From Candidatus Egaibacter danicus (GTDB lineage Bacteria > Pseudomonadota > Gammaproteobacteria > Burkholderiales > Burkholderiaceae): a stretch of 28,662 nucleotides of DNA. The DNA lies in NCBI GenBank assembly GCA_011391115.1, contig JAABRC010000002.1, positions 1 to 28,662 of the forward strand, given 5' to 3'. Below are positions 1-8,290 of this stretch, piece by piece (the first letter of the stretch is position 1; every line of letters starts with the position of its first letter). The notes beneath the pieces are model-generated. The model made no database searches. It was given only the letters and a program-made list of their open reading frames with translations, and had not been told where the DNA came from. The translations under genes were made by a program, and so were the position numbers.

Positions 1-27
1 GAGGGCGGTTTTTCCTGCAAGTCTCAT
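1..27 (-). CDS. Short-chain dehydrogenase/reductase, 5' end only (partial)
   Basis: Only the first nine codons lie in the window; on the minus strand they read MRLAGKTAL, the usual opening of an SDR-family dehydrogenase just before its TGxxxGIG nucleotide-binding motif. A GGAG ribosome binding site sits a few bases upstream of the ATG at 27. The gene diverges from the GntR-uxaA-ldh operon and shares its promoter region, so it probably encodes an oxidoreductase of the same sugar-acid route. The family call rests on a nine-residue match to a common N-terminal pattern and is therefore tentative; substrate cannot be judged. Confidence 0.55.
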
Positions 28-53
28 GGTGTCTCCAAAGTGTGGGTCAGGTG

Positions 54-101
54 TTGTTTGTCGAATTCGCCGGATTATAATTGGTCAGACCACTTGGCCA
101 A
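54..101. promoter_or_regulatory. Divergent promoter region with FadR/PdhR-type operator
   Basis: The segment 79-95 reads AATTGGTCAGACCACTT, one mismatch from the AATTGGTnnnACCAATT pattern recognised by FadR-subfamily GntR regulators; its core TGGTCAGACCA (82-92) is a perfect dyad. It overlaps ATTATAAT (74-81), which gives a TATAAT on both strands. On the plus strand TTGTTT (54-59) lies 16 bp from TATAAT (76-81). On the minus strand TTGGCC (101-96) lies 16 bp from TATAAT (79-74). The site is well placed to repress both the SDR gene and the GntR operon. The sequence is seen; binding by the adjacent regulator is inferred. Confidence 0.65.
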
Positions 102-152
102 TTACGACGCCGTACACGACGAATGCACGGCCAAAACGCACACCCGTTCAAC

Positions 153-869
153 ATGCCTTTGCAAGCCATCGAACCCCAGCGCCTCTACCGGCAAATAGCC
201 GAGCAGCTGCGCGCGGGAATCGTGTCTGGCGAGTATGCCGTGGGTGCGCGATTGCCGGCAGAGCGCGATCTGGCAAAGCAACTGGGTGTTAGCCGACCTT
301 CTGTGCGGGAGGCGCTGATTGCGCTGGAGGTGGAGGGCTGGGTTGAGGTGCGCACCGGCTCGGGGGTGTATGTGTTGGACCGCTCGGCAAGTGCAGGTGC
401 TGTGACGGAATTGCAAGCGCCCAACGAATGGGGCCCACTGGAGTTGATTCGCGCCCGTCGCGTGGTGGAGGGGGAAATTGCCTCCATGGCGGCGAAGCAG
501 GCCAGGCGAAAAGATATCGATGCCATGACCGTTGCACTGGAAAGCATGAAGGCGGACGCGGCCAAAGGCGTCTTGCCGCTGGATGGTGACCGCGCTTTTC
601 ATACCGCCATCGTGCAGGCCGGTGGCAATGGTGTGCTGATTGAGACTGTGCAGCATTTCTGGGATGCGCGCCGGGGCCCCATGTTTGAGCGCATGGTGGG
701 CCACTTTGAAACCGTTGCCTCCTGGCGTGCTGCCATCGCCGAGCACCAGATCATTCTTGATGCCATTCGCGAGCACGACGCCCCGGCAGCCCGGGCGGCC
801 ATGCACAAACACATGGACAAGTCCCATACCCGATTCAGCGTGAGCTGGCGCCGGACCAAACAATCCTGA
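153..869 (+). CDS. GntR family (FadR subfamily) transcriptional regulator
   Basis: A 238-aa repressor-type protein. Residues 8-75 form a GntR winged helix-turn-helix (RLYRQIAEQLRAGIVSG, LPAERDLAKQLGVSRPSVREAL), followed by an all-helical FCD ligand-binding domain with the expected ALESM and FHTAIVQAGGN segments. FCD regulators of this kind usually sense sugar acids or other carboxylates. The ATG at 153 is chosen because the GntR domain begins directly after it; the longer frame from 81 adds residues with no family match and would start inside the promoter/operator. No strong Shine-Dalgarno is seen. It is first in an operon with the dehydratase 17 bp downstream, and the operator at 79-95 suggests autoregulation. 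Confidence 0.9.
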   Translation: MPLQAIEPQRLYRQIAEQLRAGIVSGEYAVGARLPAERDLAKQLGVSRPSVREALIALEVEGWVEVRTGSGVYVLDRSASAGAVTELQAPNEWGPLELIRARRVVEGEIASMAAKQARRKDIDAMTVALESMKADAAKGVLPLDGDRAFHTAIVQAGGNGVLIETVQHFWDARRGPMFERMVGHFETVASWRAAIAEHQIILDAIREHDAPAARAAMHKHMDKSHTRFSVSWRRTKQS

Positions 870-886
870 GAACCGAGAACCGGAAC

Positions 887-2413
887 ATGACACCCTTTAT
901 TCGCCTACATCCCGCAGACGACGTGCTGATTGCCCGCGCCCAACTCATCGGCGGCGCCATGGTCGAGAACATCACTGTCAAAGGCATGATTCCGCCGGGC
1001 CACAAAATTGCGACCCGGGCCATTGCCAAGGGAGAGCCCGTGCGCCGCTACAACCAGATCATCGGGTTTGCCAGCAAGCCAATTGCAGCAGGCGAACACG
1101 TGCACACGCACAACCTGGACATGGGCCCGGACAAGGGTGACTTCAGCCGCGACTACGCGTTCGGTGCCGACGTCAAACCCGAGCCGGCGAAACGCGAGGC
1201 GACGTTCATGGGCATCAAGCGTGCGGATGGTCGTGTGGCCACGCGCAACTACATCGGCATTTTGACCAGTGTGAACTGCTCGGCCACCGCTGCGCGCGCC
1301 ATTGCCGACCACTTCTCGCGTACCAACAATCCGGCGGCGCTAGCCAATTACCCAAACGTGGATGGCGTGGTGGCGCTGACGCACGGTACGGGTTGCGGCA
1401 TGGACAACGAAGGCCTGGGTATCCAGATTCTGCAGCGTACCTTGAAGGGTTATGCCACCCATGCCAACTTCTGGGGTGCACTGGTGGTGGGTTTGGGCTG
1501 CGAAGCCACGCAGCTCAACGCCTGGCTGGCACAAGGCAGCCTGACCGAGGGCGACAACCTGCGTGTTTTCAATATCCAGGACACCGGTGGCACGACCAAA
1601 ACCGTTGCCAAAGGCATCGAATTGGTAAAGGCCATGTTGCCCAAAGCCAATCAGGTTCGCCGTGAACCCTGCAGCGCAGCGCACATCACCATTGGTTTGC
1701 AGTGCGGTGGCTCAGACGGCTATTCGGGTATCAGCGCCAACCCGGCATTGGGTGCCGCGGTCGATTTGCTGGTGGCGCATGGCGGAACGGCCATTCTGAG
1801 CGAGACTCCGGAAATTTACGGTGCCGAGCATTTGCTGACGCGCCGCGCCGTCAGGCGCGAAGTGGGTGAAAAACTGGTGACGCGCATCAAATGGTGGGAA
1901 CACTACACCCAGGTGAATGATGGCGAGATGAACAACAACCCGTCACCCGGCAATAAGGCGGGAGGCTTGACCACCATTCTGGAAAAATCACTGGGTGCAG
2001 TGGCCAAAGGTGGCACGAGCAATCTGGAGGCGGTTTATGAATACGCCGAGCCGGTGGATGCGCATGGTTTTGTATTCATGGACACGCCGGGTTACGACCC
2101 CGTGAGTGCGACTGGCCAGGTGGCAGGTGGTGCCAATCTGATTTGTTTCACTACCGGCCGTGGATCGGCCTATGGTTGCGCACCATCACCGTCGCTCAAG
2201 TTGTCTACCAACTCAGCCCTGTGGCGCAAGCAGGAAGATGACATGGACATCAACTGCGGCGAGGTCATCGACGGCACGGCGTCAGTTGCCGAAATGGGGC
2301 AGCGCATTTTCGAACTGGTTTTGGCCACGGCTTCTGGTGCCCCCAGCAAGAGCGAACTGCATGGTTACGGACAAAACGAATTCGTGCCGTGGCAGGTTGG
2401 CGCGGTCATGTAG
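887..2413 (+). CDS. uxaA: Altronate/galactarate dehydratase family protein (UxaA-like)
   Basis: At 508 aa this has full family length (E. coli UxaA about 495, GarD about 523). Residues 1-95 form the SAF domain (IRLHPADDVLIA, KIATRAIAKGEPV), followed by the catalytic domain with GTGCGMDNEG, LGCEATQLN, QCGGSDGYSGISANPALG and the DTPGYDPVSATGQVAGGANL segment. Family members remove water from D-altronate (or galactarate) to give 2-keto-3-deoxygluconate (or its 5-keto form) in the cytoplasm, using iron. The start gives the typical N-terminus directly at the SAF domain. It sits between a GntR regulator and an Ldh-family dehydrogenase. The exact sugar acid is not decided by the sequence; other C6 or C5 acids are possible. 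Confidence 0.87.
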   Translation: MTPFIRLHPADDVLIARAQLIGGAMVENITVKGMIPPGHKIATRAIAKGEPVRRYNQIIGFASKPIAAGEHVHTHNLDMGPDKGDFSRDYAFGADVKPEPAKREATFMGIKRADGRVATRNYIGILTSVNCSATAARAIADHFSRTNNPAALANYPNVDGVVALTHGTGCGMDNEGLGIQILQRTLKGYATHANFWGALVVGLGCEATQLNAWLAQGSLTEGDNLRVFNIQDTGGTTKTVAKGIELVKAMLPKANQVRREPCSAAHITIGLQCGGSDGYSGISANPALGAAVDLLVAHGGTAILSETPEIYGAEHLLTRRAVRREVGEKLVTRIKWWEHYTQVNDGEMNNNPSPGNKAGGLTTILEKSLGAVAKGGTSNLEAVYEYAEPVDAHGFVFMDTPGYDPVSATGQVAGGANLICFTTGRGSAYGCAPSPSLKLSTNSALWRKQEDDMDINCGEVIDGTASVAEMGQRIFELVLATASGAPSKSELHGYGQNEFVPWQVGAVM

Positions 2414-2443
2414 CTTTCAACGCCTTCAAAACGCCTGTTTTAT

Positions 2444-3505
2444 ATGTCAAAACACATCTTAGCTCCCGTATTACATGCGCAAGTAGCTACTGTATTGATA
2501 GCATGTGGCAGTTCAGACATTGAGGCCAATACGGTTGCCGGCAACCTGGTACTGGCCAACTTGAGTGGTCACGACTCACATGGTGTGGGCATGTTGCCGC
2601 GTTACGTGGACGCCGTGCTGGAAGGTGGTCTCACGCCCAATACGCATGTGGGCGTGCAGCTGGACATGGGTACGCTGCTCACGCTGGACGGCCGCCGGGG
2701 TTATGGCCAAGTGATTGGTCAGGAAGCCATGAAACTGGGCATTGCACGTGCCAAACAACATGGCAGTTGCATCATGACGCTGGCCAACTCGCACCACCTG
2801 GGGCGCATCGGACACTGGGCGGAGATGGCGGTGGAGCAGGGGCTCGTGTCGCTGCATTTTGTCAACGTGAAATCACGCCCGGTGGTAGCACCTTGGGGTG
2901 GCGGTGATGGTCGCTTTGGCACCAACCCCTGCTGCATTGGCATACCGTTGAGTGGTCGCGCGCCTTTCATTCTGGACTTTGCCACCAGCCGTGTGGCGCA
3001 GGGCAAGATGCGTGTGGCGCACAACGAAGGGCACGCGGTGGCGCCGGGCCTGTTGATTGACGAGCAGGGCAGGCCCACCACCAACCCCGGCGTGGTGGTG
3101 GTGCCGCAAAGCAATGGACTCTTTGGCGCCTTGCTCACGTTTGGCGAGCACAAGGGTTACGGCATGGCCGTGGCTTGTGAATTGCTGGGCGGCGCGTTAT
3201 CAGGCGGTGGCACCTGGCACCGGCCAGCGGACACGCAGCGTGCCGTGCTCAACAGCATGTTGACGATACTGATCGATCCCGCGAAGCTGGGAACCCAGCG
3301 CAGTTTCGACGAAGAGGCGCTGGCGTTTGTCGATTGGCTGGGTCAGGGGCCGGTGGCCACGGGGTTTGATTCGGTGCAAATCGCCGGAGAGCCTGAGCGC
3401 AAGGCTCGCATCGAACGGGAGGTTCAGGGCATCACGATTGACGACATCACCTGGTCGGAAATGACTGCGGCAGCGGCGCGGTTCGGCGTGAAGCTGGAGA
3501 GTTGA
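2444..3505 (+). CDS. Ldh family oxidoreductase (malate/L-lactate dehydrogenase-like, YbiC type)
   Basis: A 353-aa NAD(P)-dependent dehydrogenase of the Ldh_2 (YbiC/sulfolactate dehydrogenase) fold, unrelated to classical LDH. Conserved features are LANLSGHDSHGVGMLPRY at 38-55, DGRRGYGQ near 82-89, NSHHLGRIGHWAE at 115-127, and the cofactor-region segments GTNPCCIGIP, LDFATS and GEHKGYGMA. These enzymes reduce 2-keto acids or oxidise 2-hydroxy acids; here one may act on an intermediate of the altronate dehydratase pathway 30 bp upstream. No clear Shine-Dalgarno precedes ATG 2444, but family alignment needs this N-terminus. Codons 11-21 overlap a segment resembling the interspersed repeat at 24861-24890 (see repeat entry). 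Substrate unknown. Confidence 0.87.
   Translation: MSKHILAPVLHAQVATVLIACGSSDIEANTVAGNLVLANLSGHDSHGVGMLPRYVDAVLEGGLTPNTHVGVQLDMGTLLTLDGRRGYGQVIGQEAMKLGIARAKQHGSCIMTLANSHHLGRIGHWAEMAVEQGLVSLHFVNVKSRPVVAPWGGGDGRFGTNPCCIGIPLSGRAPFILDFATSRVAQGKMRVAHNEGHAVAPGLLIDEQGRPTTNPGVVVVPQSNGLFGALLTFGEHKGYGMAVACELLGGALSGGGTWHRPADTQRAVLNSMLTILIDPAKLGTQRSFDEEALAFVDWLGQGPVATGFDSVQIAGEPERKARIEREVQGITIDDITWSEMTAAAARFGVKLES
2475..2505 (-). repeat. Copy of Comamonadaceae-type interspersed repeat core, inside coding sequence
   Basis: This stretch aligns with the reverse complement of 24861-24890 at 24 of 30 positions by hand count, including AGTAGCTA and ATAGCA blocks. Both copies can form a small hairpin of GCTA and TAGC arms. 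It lies within codons 11-21 of the Ldh-family gene. Chance similarity is possible because the segment is short and encodes protein. Confidence 0.45.
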
Positions 3506-3526
3506 CGCGCAGCCTTGGCGTCGGAC

Positions 3527-3910
3527 TTAGCCTCGAACAAACAGGGTTTGTAGTGGGTCGCTACCCAGCTGGCGGCTCCAGTGGCCGTGAATCGCCGGGT
3601 CAAAAGTAGCCCCAACCGGCAACAAGTCGGCCGAGTAAAAGTGTTCGCCCGGTTTGAATATGCGGGACACCCCGCCCTGCAGACCGATTTCCATCTGGCC
3701 CGTCAAAATGAACACCCACTGCGGGTTGATCGTGCAATGGAATTGGCTGCGAAACCCGACCGGGCTGTAGCGCAGCTGATAACCACCGGATTCATACACG
3801 CTGGACAGCATGGATTGCGGCGACCCTTCCGGCAGGGAAATGGTTTCTTCGCGAAACTTGGCGCGGCCATCGACATCGGTGAATAGAACTACTTTGGTGA
3901 AAACTGACAT
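3527..3910 (-). CDS. Cupin domain protein
   Basis: A 127-aa single-domain cupin. The sequence has the small-barrel pattern with FHCTINPQWVFILTGQMEIGLQGG (about residues 57-80) as cupin motif 1 and FKPGEHFYSADLLP (about 85-98) leading into motif 2. The usual HxH metal pair of motif 1 is reduced (HCT...Q), so metal binding is uncertain. Related small cupins next to sugar-acid genes act as isomerases or mutarotase-like helpers, or simply bind ligand; none can be assigned here. It is the last gene of the minus-strand idonate/gluconate run, 18 bp after the idonate dehydrogenase, and converges on the Ldh gene with 21 bp between stops and no visible terminator. Confidence 0.8.
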   Translation of the reverse strand: MSVFTKVVLFTDVDGRAKFREETISLPEGSPQSMLSSVYESGGYQLRYSPVGFRSQFHCTINPQWVFILTGQMEIGLQGGVSRIFKPGEHFYSADLLPVGATFDPAIHGHWSRQLGSDPLQTLFVRG

Positions 3911-3928
3911 GTTCTGTGCTCGTGTAAT

Positions 3929-4987
3929 TTAGTGGGCGGGTTCCATCAAACTCTGGGTGAAGTCAATTTGCACTTTCATGGACTGGCGCTTGTCGCCTGC
4001 CAGTTTGAAGGCTTCATTGGCCTGGTCAAACGCCACGATGTCCGAGATGACGGGTTTGCCATCGATCAGGCCCTGATTCAGAAACCCCACTGCCACCGCA
4101 AATTCATGGTGAAACCGGAATGTACCCCGAAGGTCAATCTCTTTGGCCACCAGCATGTTGAGTGGCATGGTGATATCGCCCCCGAGGCCAATGGTAACGA
4201 TCACGCCACGTGGAGTAACTACCTCCAACCCGGCGCGCAAGGCCTTGTCGCTGCCAGAAGCTTCAAACATGACATCGAACCGGCCTTTGTTGATTGCGAA
4301 CGGTGCCAGACCGTCCGGGTTTTGCATCAGGTTGACGGTCTCATCCGCACCCATTTTCAACGCACACGCAAGGGGTAGGTCTGCAATGTCAGCGGCTACG
4401 ATGCGCGCCGCACCAGCCCTACGCAGGCTGGCGATCAGCAAGGCACCTATGGGTCCGCAGCCGGTGACCAGCACCTGTTTTCCGAAAACCGACCCAGCCC
4501 TTGTGATGGCGTGCAAACCCACGGACAGGGGCTCTGCCAGCGCGGCCTCGGACAGGCCCAGACTGTCCGCTATGGGGTGCGCCTGGCTGGCGTCGATGAT
4601 CAGCATTTCCTGAAACGCCCCCTGGACGTGGGGGAAACGCATGGCACTGCCGTAAAAGCGCATGTCAGAACAATGGTTGGGCAAACCCTGCTGACAAAAA
4701 CTACACGCACCACAGGGTCGTGAAGGAGATATGGCAATGCGTTGCCCAACGCGATAGCCCGTCACAGCACTGCCCACGGCGTCAATCACGCCAGACACTT
4801 CATGACCCAGCGCCATGGGCTCTTTGAGGCGCACCGTACCAAAGCCACCGTGCTGAAAATAATGCAAGTCGGAGCCGCAAATGCCGCCGAAAGCGACACG
4901 AACCTGTAGCTGGTGTGAGCCCATCTTGTCGAGGGTGGCCGTTTCCAGCCGCAAGTCCTGTGGTGCATGGCAAACGAGCGCGCGCAT
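3929..4987 (-). CDS. idnD: L-idonate 5-dehydrogenase (zinc-dependent medium-chain dehydrogenase)
   Basis: A 352-aa MDR-superfamily enzyme expected to oxidise L-idonate to 5-keto-D-gluconate with NAD(P). Catalytic zinc ligands fit C37 (GGICGSDLHYFQHG), H61 and E62 (GHEVSG); structural zinc cysteines are C92, C95, C98 and C106 (CGACSFCQQGLPNHC). A GCGPIG nucleotide-binding loop starts near residue 176. The HYFQHGGFGTVRLKEPM segment is characteristic of idonate dehydrogenases rather than generic alcohol or sorbitol dehydrogenases. ATG 4987 is preceded by GGAGAG. It lies downstream of gluconate 5-dehydrogenase and gluconokinase, the same enzyme set as the E. coli idn locus. Other polyol or aldonate substrates remain possible. 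Confidence 0.88.
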   Translation of the reverse strand: MRALVCHAPQDLRLETATLDKMGSHQLQVRVAFGGICGSDLHYFQHGGFGTVRLKEPMALGHEVSGVIDAVGSAVTGYRVGQRIAISPSRPCGACSFCQQGLPNHCSDMRFYGSAMRFPHVQGAFQEMLIIDASQAHPIADSLGLSEAALAEPLSVGLHAITRAGSVFGKQVLVTGCGPIGALLIASLRRAGAARIVAADIADLPLACALKMGADETVNLMQNPDGLAPFAINKGRFDVMFEASGSDKALRAGLEVVTPRGVIVTIGLGGDITMPLNMLVAKEIDLRGTFRFHHEFAVAVGFLNQGLIDGKPVISDIVAFDQANEAFKLAGDKRQSMKVQIDFTQSLMEPAH

Positions 4988-5024
4988 GGTGTTCTCTCCA
5001 AAAAAATGAGGTGAACCAGATGAA

Positions 5025-5795
5025 TTAAAGCGTGGCAGTCACACCACCATCCACGTAAAGAATGTGCCCGTTCACAAAGCTGGCGGCATCACTGGCCAGG
5101 AACACAGCGGCCCCCGCAAGCTCCTCGACGTTACCCCAGCGCCGGCTGGGCGTGCGTCCGGTGAGCCAGGCGCTGAATTGCTCGTCTGCCACCAGTTTGG
5201 CGTTGAGTTCGGTCTTGAAGTAGCCAGGCCCCAGGCCATTGACCTGAATGCCGTGCGGCCCCCAGTCGATGGCCATGCCCTTGGTGAGCATTTTGACTGC
5301 GCCTTTGCTGGCGGTGTAGGGCGCAATGTTGGGGCGCCCCAGTTCACTTTGCACCGAGCAGATATTGATGATCTTGCCCCGCTTGCGGGGAATCATCTTG
5401 CGGGCAACTGCTTGACCCACCAGAAAGACGCTGTCCACGTTGGTGCGCATCAGCTCATGCCAGTGCTCCGTGGTGAAGTCTTCCAGCGGTGCGCGACGCT
5501 GCATACCGGCGTTGTTGATCAGAATGTCGATGGCACCCAGGGTACTTTCAATTTCGTCAATGGCTGTTTGCACGGCCGTGGCGTCAGATGCGTCGAAGGC
5601 CCGGGTGTGTACGTTCAGGCTTTCTGCACGCAATTCTTTTGCCGCGGCGGCAAGTTTGTCGGCGTTGCGGCCATTGAGAACGACGGTCGCGCCCGACTGG
5701 GCAAGCCCTCGGGCCAGTGCAAAGCCAATACCCACGGACGAGCCAGTGATCAGGGCCAGGCGTTTGTCAAGCCGGAAAAGTTCAGGAGTCATCAT
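5025..5795 (-). CDS. idnO: Gluconate 5-dehydrogenase (5-keto-D-gluconate reductase), SDR family
   Basis: A 256-aa classical SDR with TGSSVGIG (17-24), NNAG (94-97), the catalytic triad S147, Y160 and K164 (YTASKG), and a C-terminal GHILYVDGG. The SVQSELGRPNIAPYTASKGAVKMLTKGMA region and overall length match IdnO/Gno, which interconvert 5-keto-D-gluconate and D-gluconate. It should take the IdnD product and feed gluconokinase, the gene immediately upstream (18 bp gap). The protein could start at the first or second of two adjacent ATG codons (5795 or 5792). The family is certain; the gluconate assignment comes from similarity plus operon context. Confidence 0.87.
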   Translation of the reverse strand: MMTPELFRLDKRLALITGSSVGIGFALARGLAQSGATVVLNGRNADKLAAAAKELRAESLNVHTRAFDASDATAVQTAIDEIESTLGAIDILINNAGMQRRAPLEDFTTEHWHELMRTNVDSVFLVGQAVARKMIPRKRGKIINICSVQSELGRPNIAPYTASKGAVKMLTKGMAIDWGPHGIQVNGLGPGYFKTELNAKLVADEQFSAWLTGRTPSRRWGNVEELAGAAVFLASDAASFVNGHILYVDGGVTATL

Positions 5796-5813
5796 GCGTT
5801 TGTTTGGCGTATG

Positions 5814-6317
5814 TCATATTGGAACGGATGCCATGACAGCTGCAACGATGGCAGCAGCGGAGATGGTGATGTCGAAGGTTTGTGCATTTTCATCGGGGCC
5901 GGGTATCTCCAGCGTGGCGAGCTGGCTCTCCAGCAGGGATGCAGGCATGTAGTGTCCGGGGCGACTGGCCATGCGCGCCGTCAGCAACTCGGGACTGCCC
6001 TGCAGATGCACAAATAACAGATCAGGTGAGCCCAGGCGCAAGATGTCCCGATAACTGCGCTTCAAGGCTGAACATGAAACGACAAGCCCCACCGCATTTG
6101 CACGAGCGCTGCCAATGTGACCTGCCAGTGTTTCCAGCCAGCCCTGTCGATCATCGTCAGTGAGCGCAGTGCCTGCCGCCATGCGTGCGACATTTTCAGT
6201 CGAATGCAACTGATCCCCTTCCAGGAACTCGACTCCCATTGCAGTTGCCAATTGCTGCCCGATGGTACTTTTGCCGCAACCGCTCACACCCATTACCACA
6301 ACAATTGGAGTGCTCAT
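5814..6317 (-). CDS. gntK: Gluconokinase
   Basis: A 167-aa ATP-dependent kinase of the GntK/IdnK type, phosphorylating D-gluconate to 6-phosphogluconate for the Entner-Doudoroff or pentose phosphate routes. The Walker A loop GVSGCGKST covers residues 10-18; family signatures EGDQLHSTENVARMAAGTALTDDDR and WLETL follow, with SCSALKRSYRDILR in the middle and a late SRPGHYMPASLLESQLATLE segment. Length is close to the usual 165-180 aa. It follows the ABC ATPase gene by 27 bp and precedes idnO, so an imported or internally produced gluconate would be trapped here. No strong ribosome binding site is seen, which suggests translation benefits from the upstream gene. Confidence 0.93.
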   Translation of the reverse strand: MSTPIVVVMGVSGCGKSTIGQQLATAMGVEFLEGDQLHSTENVARMAAGTALTDDDRQGWLETLAGHIGSARANAVGLVVSCSALKRSYRDILRLGSPDLLFVHLQGSPELLTARMASRPGHYMPASLLESQLATLEIPGPDENAQTFDITISAAAIVAAVMASVPI

Positions 6318-6344
6318 TGTCGGAAAGTGCGTGCCGCCAGACGA

Positions 6345-7415
6345 TTAATCCAGACGTTTGCCGCTGCCCTCATCGAACAGATGCACCTTGGCGGCATCAA
6401 TCTGCAGGCCCACAATATCGTCGGGCTTGGCCAATGTTCTTCCATGTATGACGACAGTGAATGTCGCTTCACCCACCGCCAGAACGAGTTCGGTCTCTGC
6501 GCCAGTAGGTTCCACCACAACGACTCGGGCAGAAATTCCCTTCCCCGGGGCAACGATGTCAATGTCTCCCGGTCGAATGCCGTAGTGGACGGCCTGGCCA
6601 TCACGGCCTGTACCGACCGAACCAGCGGGCCACTGCTGGCCCTGCGCCTCCACCCACGCTTGATCACCAGCGTGACGCAGGATGCCGTTAAAAACATTCA
6701 TGGCGGGCGAGCCAATGAATTGCGCTACAAACAAATTGCCTGGGTGGTCGAACAGCTCCAATGGCGTACCAATTTGTTCAATGATGCCGTCGTGCATCAC
6801 CACAATACGGTCGGCCATGGTCATGGCTTCAATCTGGTCGTGGGTGACATAAACGGTCGTCGTTTTCAGCCGCTGGTGTAGAGCCTTGATCTCGGCACGC
6901 ATGGCCACGCGCAGCTTGGCATCGAGATTGGACAGAGGCTCGTCAAACAGGAAAACTTTGGGGTCGCGGACAATTGCACGGCCCATCGCAACACGTTGGC
7001 GCTGCCCGCCTGACAGTTCGCGGGGAAAGCGATCCAGCAGTGAGTCAAGGTTCAGGATACGCGCGGCGTCACCCACCCGTTTATCGGTTAATACTTTGTC
7101 GGCCTTGCGAAGTTTGAGGCTGAAAGCCATGTTATCCCGCACCGTCATGTGCGGATACAGCGCGTAACTCTGAAACACCATCGCAATATCGCGGTCCTTG
7201 GAGTCCAGATCGTTAACTACCTTGCCATCAACGGCAATCTCGCCACCGCTAATTTCCTCCAGACCCGCCAGCATGCGCAGCAACGTGGACTTGCCGCATC
7301 CAGAAGGGCCTACCAGCACGACAAACTCACCGTCATGGATATCAAAACTGATGCCGTGAATAACCTTGACCTTGCCAAAATTCTTCGCGATATTTCGAAA
7401 CGAAACATTTGCCAT
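6345..7415 (-). CDS. Sugar ABC transporter ATP-binding protein (UgpC/MalK type)
   Basis: A 356-aa ATPase of the CUT1 carbohydrate importer class. Walker [10 protein letters not shown] is at 36-44, the Q-loop in [12 protein letters not shown] near 79-90, the LSGGQ signature at 134-138, Walker B VFLFDEP at 154-160, the D-loop SNLDAKLR, and the H-loop in [10 protein letters not shown]. The extra C-terminal third is the TOBE/regulatory domain usual for MalK and UgpC. It should energise the two permeases encoded directly upstream at the cytoplasmic face. Gap to the permease gene is 23 bp, with AGGA before the ATG. Substrate is not readable from the ATPase; the operon suggests a sugar acid. Confidence 0.93.
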   Translation of the reverse strand: MANVSFRNIAKNFGKVKVIHGISFDIHDGEFVVLVGPSGCGKSTLLRMLAGLEEISGGEIAVDGKVVNDLDSKDRDIAMVFQSYALYPHMTVRDNMAFSLKLRKADKVLTDKRVGDAARILNLDSLLDRFPRELSGGQRQRVAMGRAIVRDPKVFLFDEPLSNLDAKLRVAMRAEIKALHQRLKTTTVYVTHDQIEAMTMADRIVVMHDGIIEQIGTPLELFDHPGNLFVAQFIGSPAMNVFNGILRHAGDQAWVEAQGQQWPAGSVGTGRDGQAVHYGIRPGDIDIVAPGKGISARVVVVEPTGAETELVLAVGEATFTVVIHGRTLAKPDDIVGLQIDAAKVHLFDEGSGKRLD

Positions 7416-7438
7416 TGTTGGACTTCCTGAAAGTTTGA

Positions 7439-8290
7439 TCAGCTTTTGACGGCGCCAGCGGTCAAGCCCGACACCATGTAGCGTTTAAAAGCGTAATAGA
7501 TAGCCGCTGGCGGCAAGGCGTAAAGAAAACCGGTCGCCATCAACAGTTCCCAGGGCGAGTCATCGGCCGCCAGAAAATTGCCAAGTGCCACCGCCAAAGT
7601 CAGGTCAGTTTCCTTGGATAACAGCAGGAAGGCGTACAGATACTCGTTCCAGGCCAGCAGAAGCGCGTAGGTGCCCACGGCGACCAGTGAAGGCACCATC
7701 AGCGGTACGTAGACCAGCCGGAACAACTGAAGTGGTGTGGCGCCGTCCATGCGTGCAGCTTCGTCCAGCTCAAAAGGCAGTTTGTCGGAGGCTTGCTTGA
7801 GCACCCAAATGCAGTATGGCGATGCGATGGTGACCATCGACAGAATCAGCGACCAGTGGTTGTTGAGCAAGCCATAGGTTGCCATGGTTTTGTACATGGG
7901 CACAGCGAGAAACGCTGCCGGAATGAAGTAGGTGAACAAGGCCATATTCAGCACGGTGCGACCGCCCCGCACTTTGAGCCGACTGATGGCAAAAGCCGCC
8001 ATGGTCGCCACCACCAGTGTGATGGCGCCGACGGCCAGGGCAATCCAGAGAGAGTTGCCCAGTTGTTGCCAGAAATGGTTCAGGTAGAAATGTTTCTGGT
8101 TGAACACATGGTCGAAATTTTGCCAAGTCGGATCTTTCGGCCATAAGCGCCCGGATGTAGCCGTGTCGCGCGGTGAGATGGCAAAAAGAAACATATGGTA
8201 GACCGGAATGATGGTCCATAAAAACACGGGAATCCCAATCAGCAACAGTTTGGCTTCAGTCGTGACTTTCCTGATTGTCAATTTGCTCAT
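7439..8290 (-). CDS. Carbohydrate ABC transporter permease (MalG type)
   Basis: A 283-aa inner-membrane protein with about six hydrophobic segments, starting with [22 protein letters not shown] and ending with an AGAVKS tail typical of MalG-like subunits ([10 protein letters not shown]). The cytoplasmic EAA loop that contacts the ATPase is [20 protein letters not shown]. It overlaps the upstream permease by four bases (ATGA), so translation is coupled and the two should form the heterodimeric channel. Together with the binding protein at 9280-10656 and the ATPase at 6345-7415 it makes a complete CUT1 importer. Confidence 0.92.
   Translation of the reverse strand: MSKLTIRKVTTEAKLLLIGIPVFLWTIIPVYHMFLFAISPRDTATSGRLWPKDPTWQNFDHVFNQKHFYLNHFWQQLGNSLWIALAVGAITLVVATMAAFAISRLKVRGGRTVLNMALFTYFIPAAFLAVPMYKTMATYGLLNNHWSLILSMVTIASPYCIWVLKQASDKLPFELDEAARMDGATPLQLFRLVYVPLMVPSLVAVGTYALLLAWNEYLYAFLLLSKETDLTLAVALGNFLAADDSPWELLMATGFLYALPPAAIYYAFKRYMVSGLTAGAVKS

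Noticed and set aside
102..893. 263-codon open frame on the minus strand opposite the GntR gene
   Set aside because: It lies fully antisense to a clear GntR/FCD protein, is rich in His/Arg/Gly as expected of a GC-rich shadow frame, and has no family motif.
5064..6017. 317-codon open frame on the plus strand across idnO and gntK
   Set aside because: Antisense to two genes with complete catalytic motifs; composition is that of a shadow frame.
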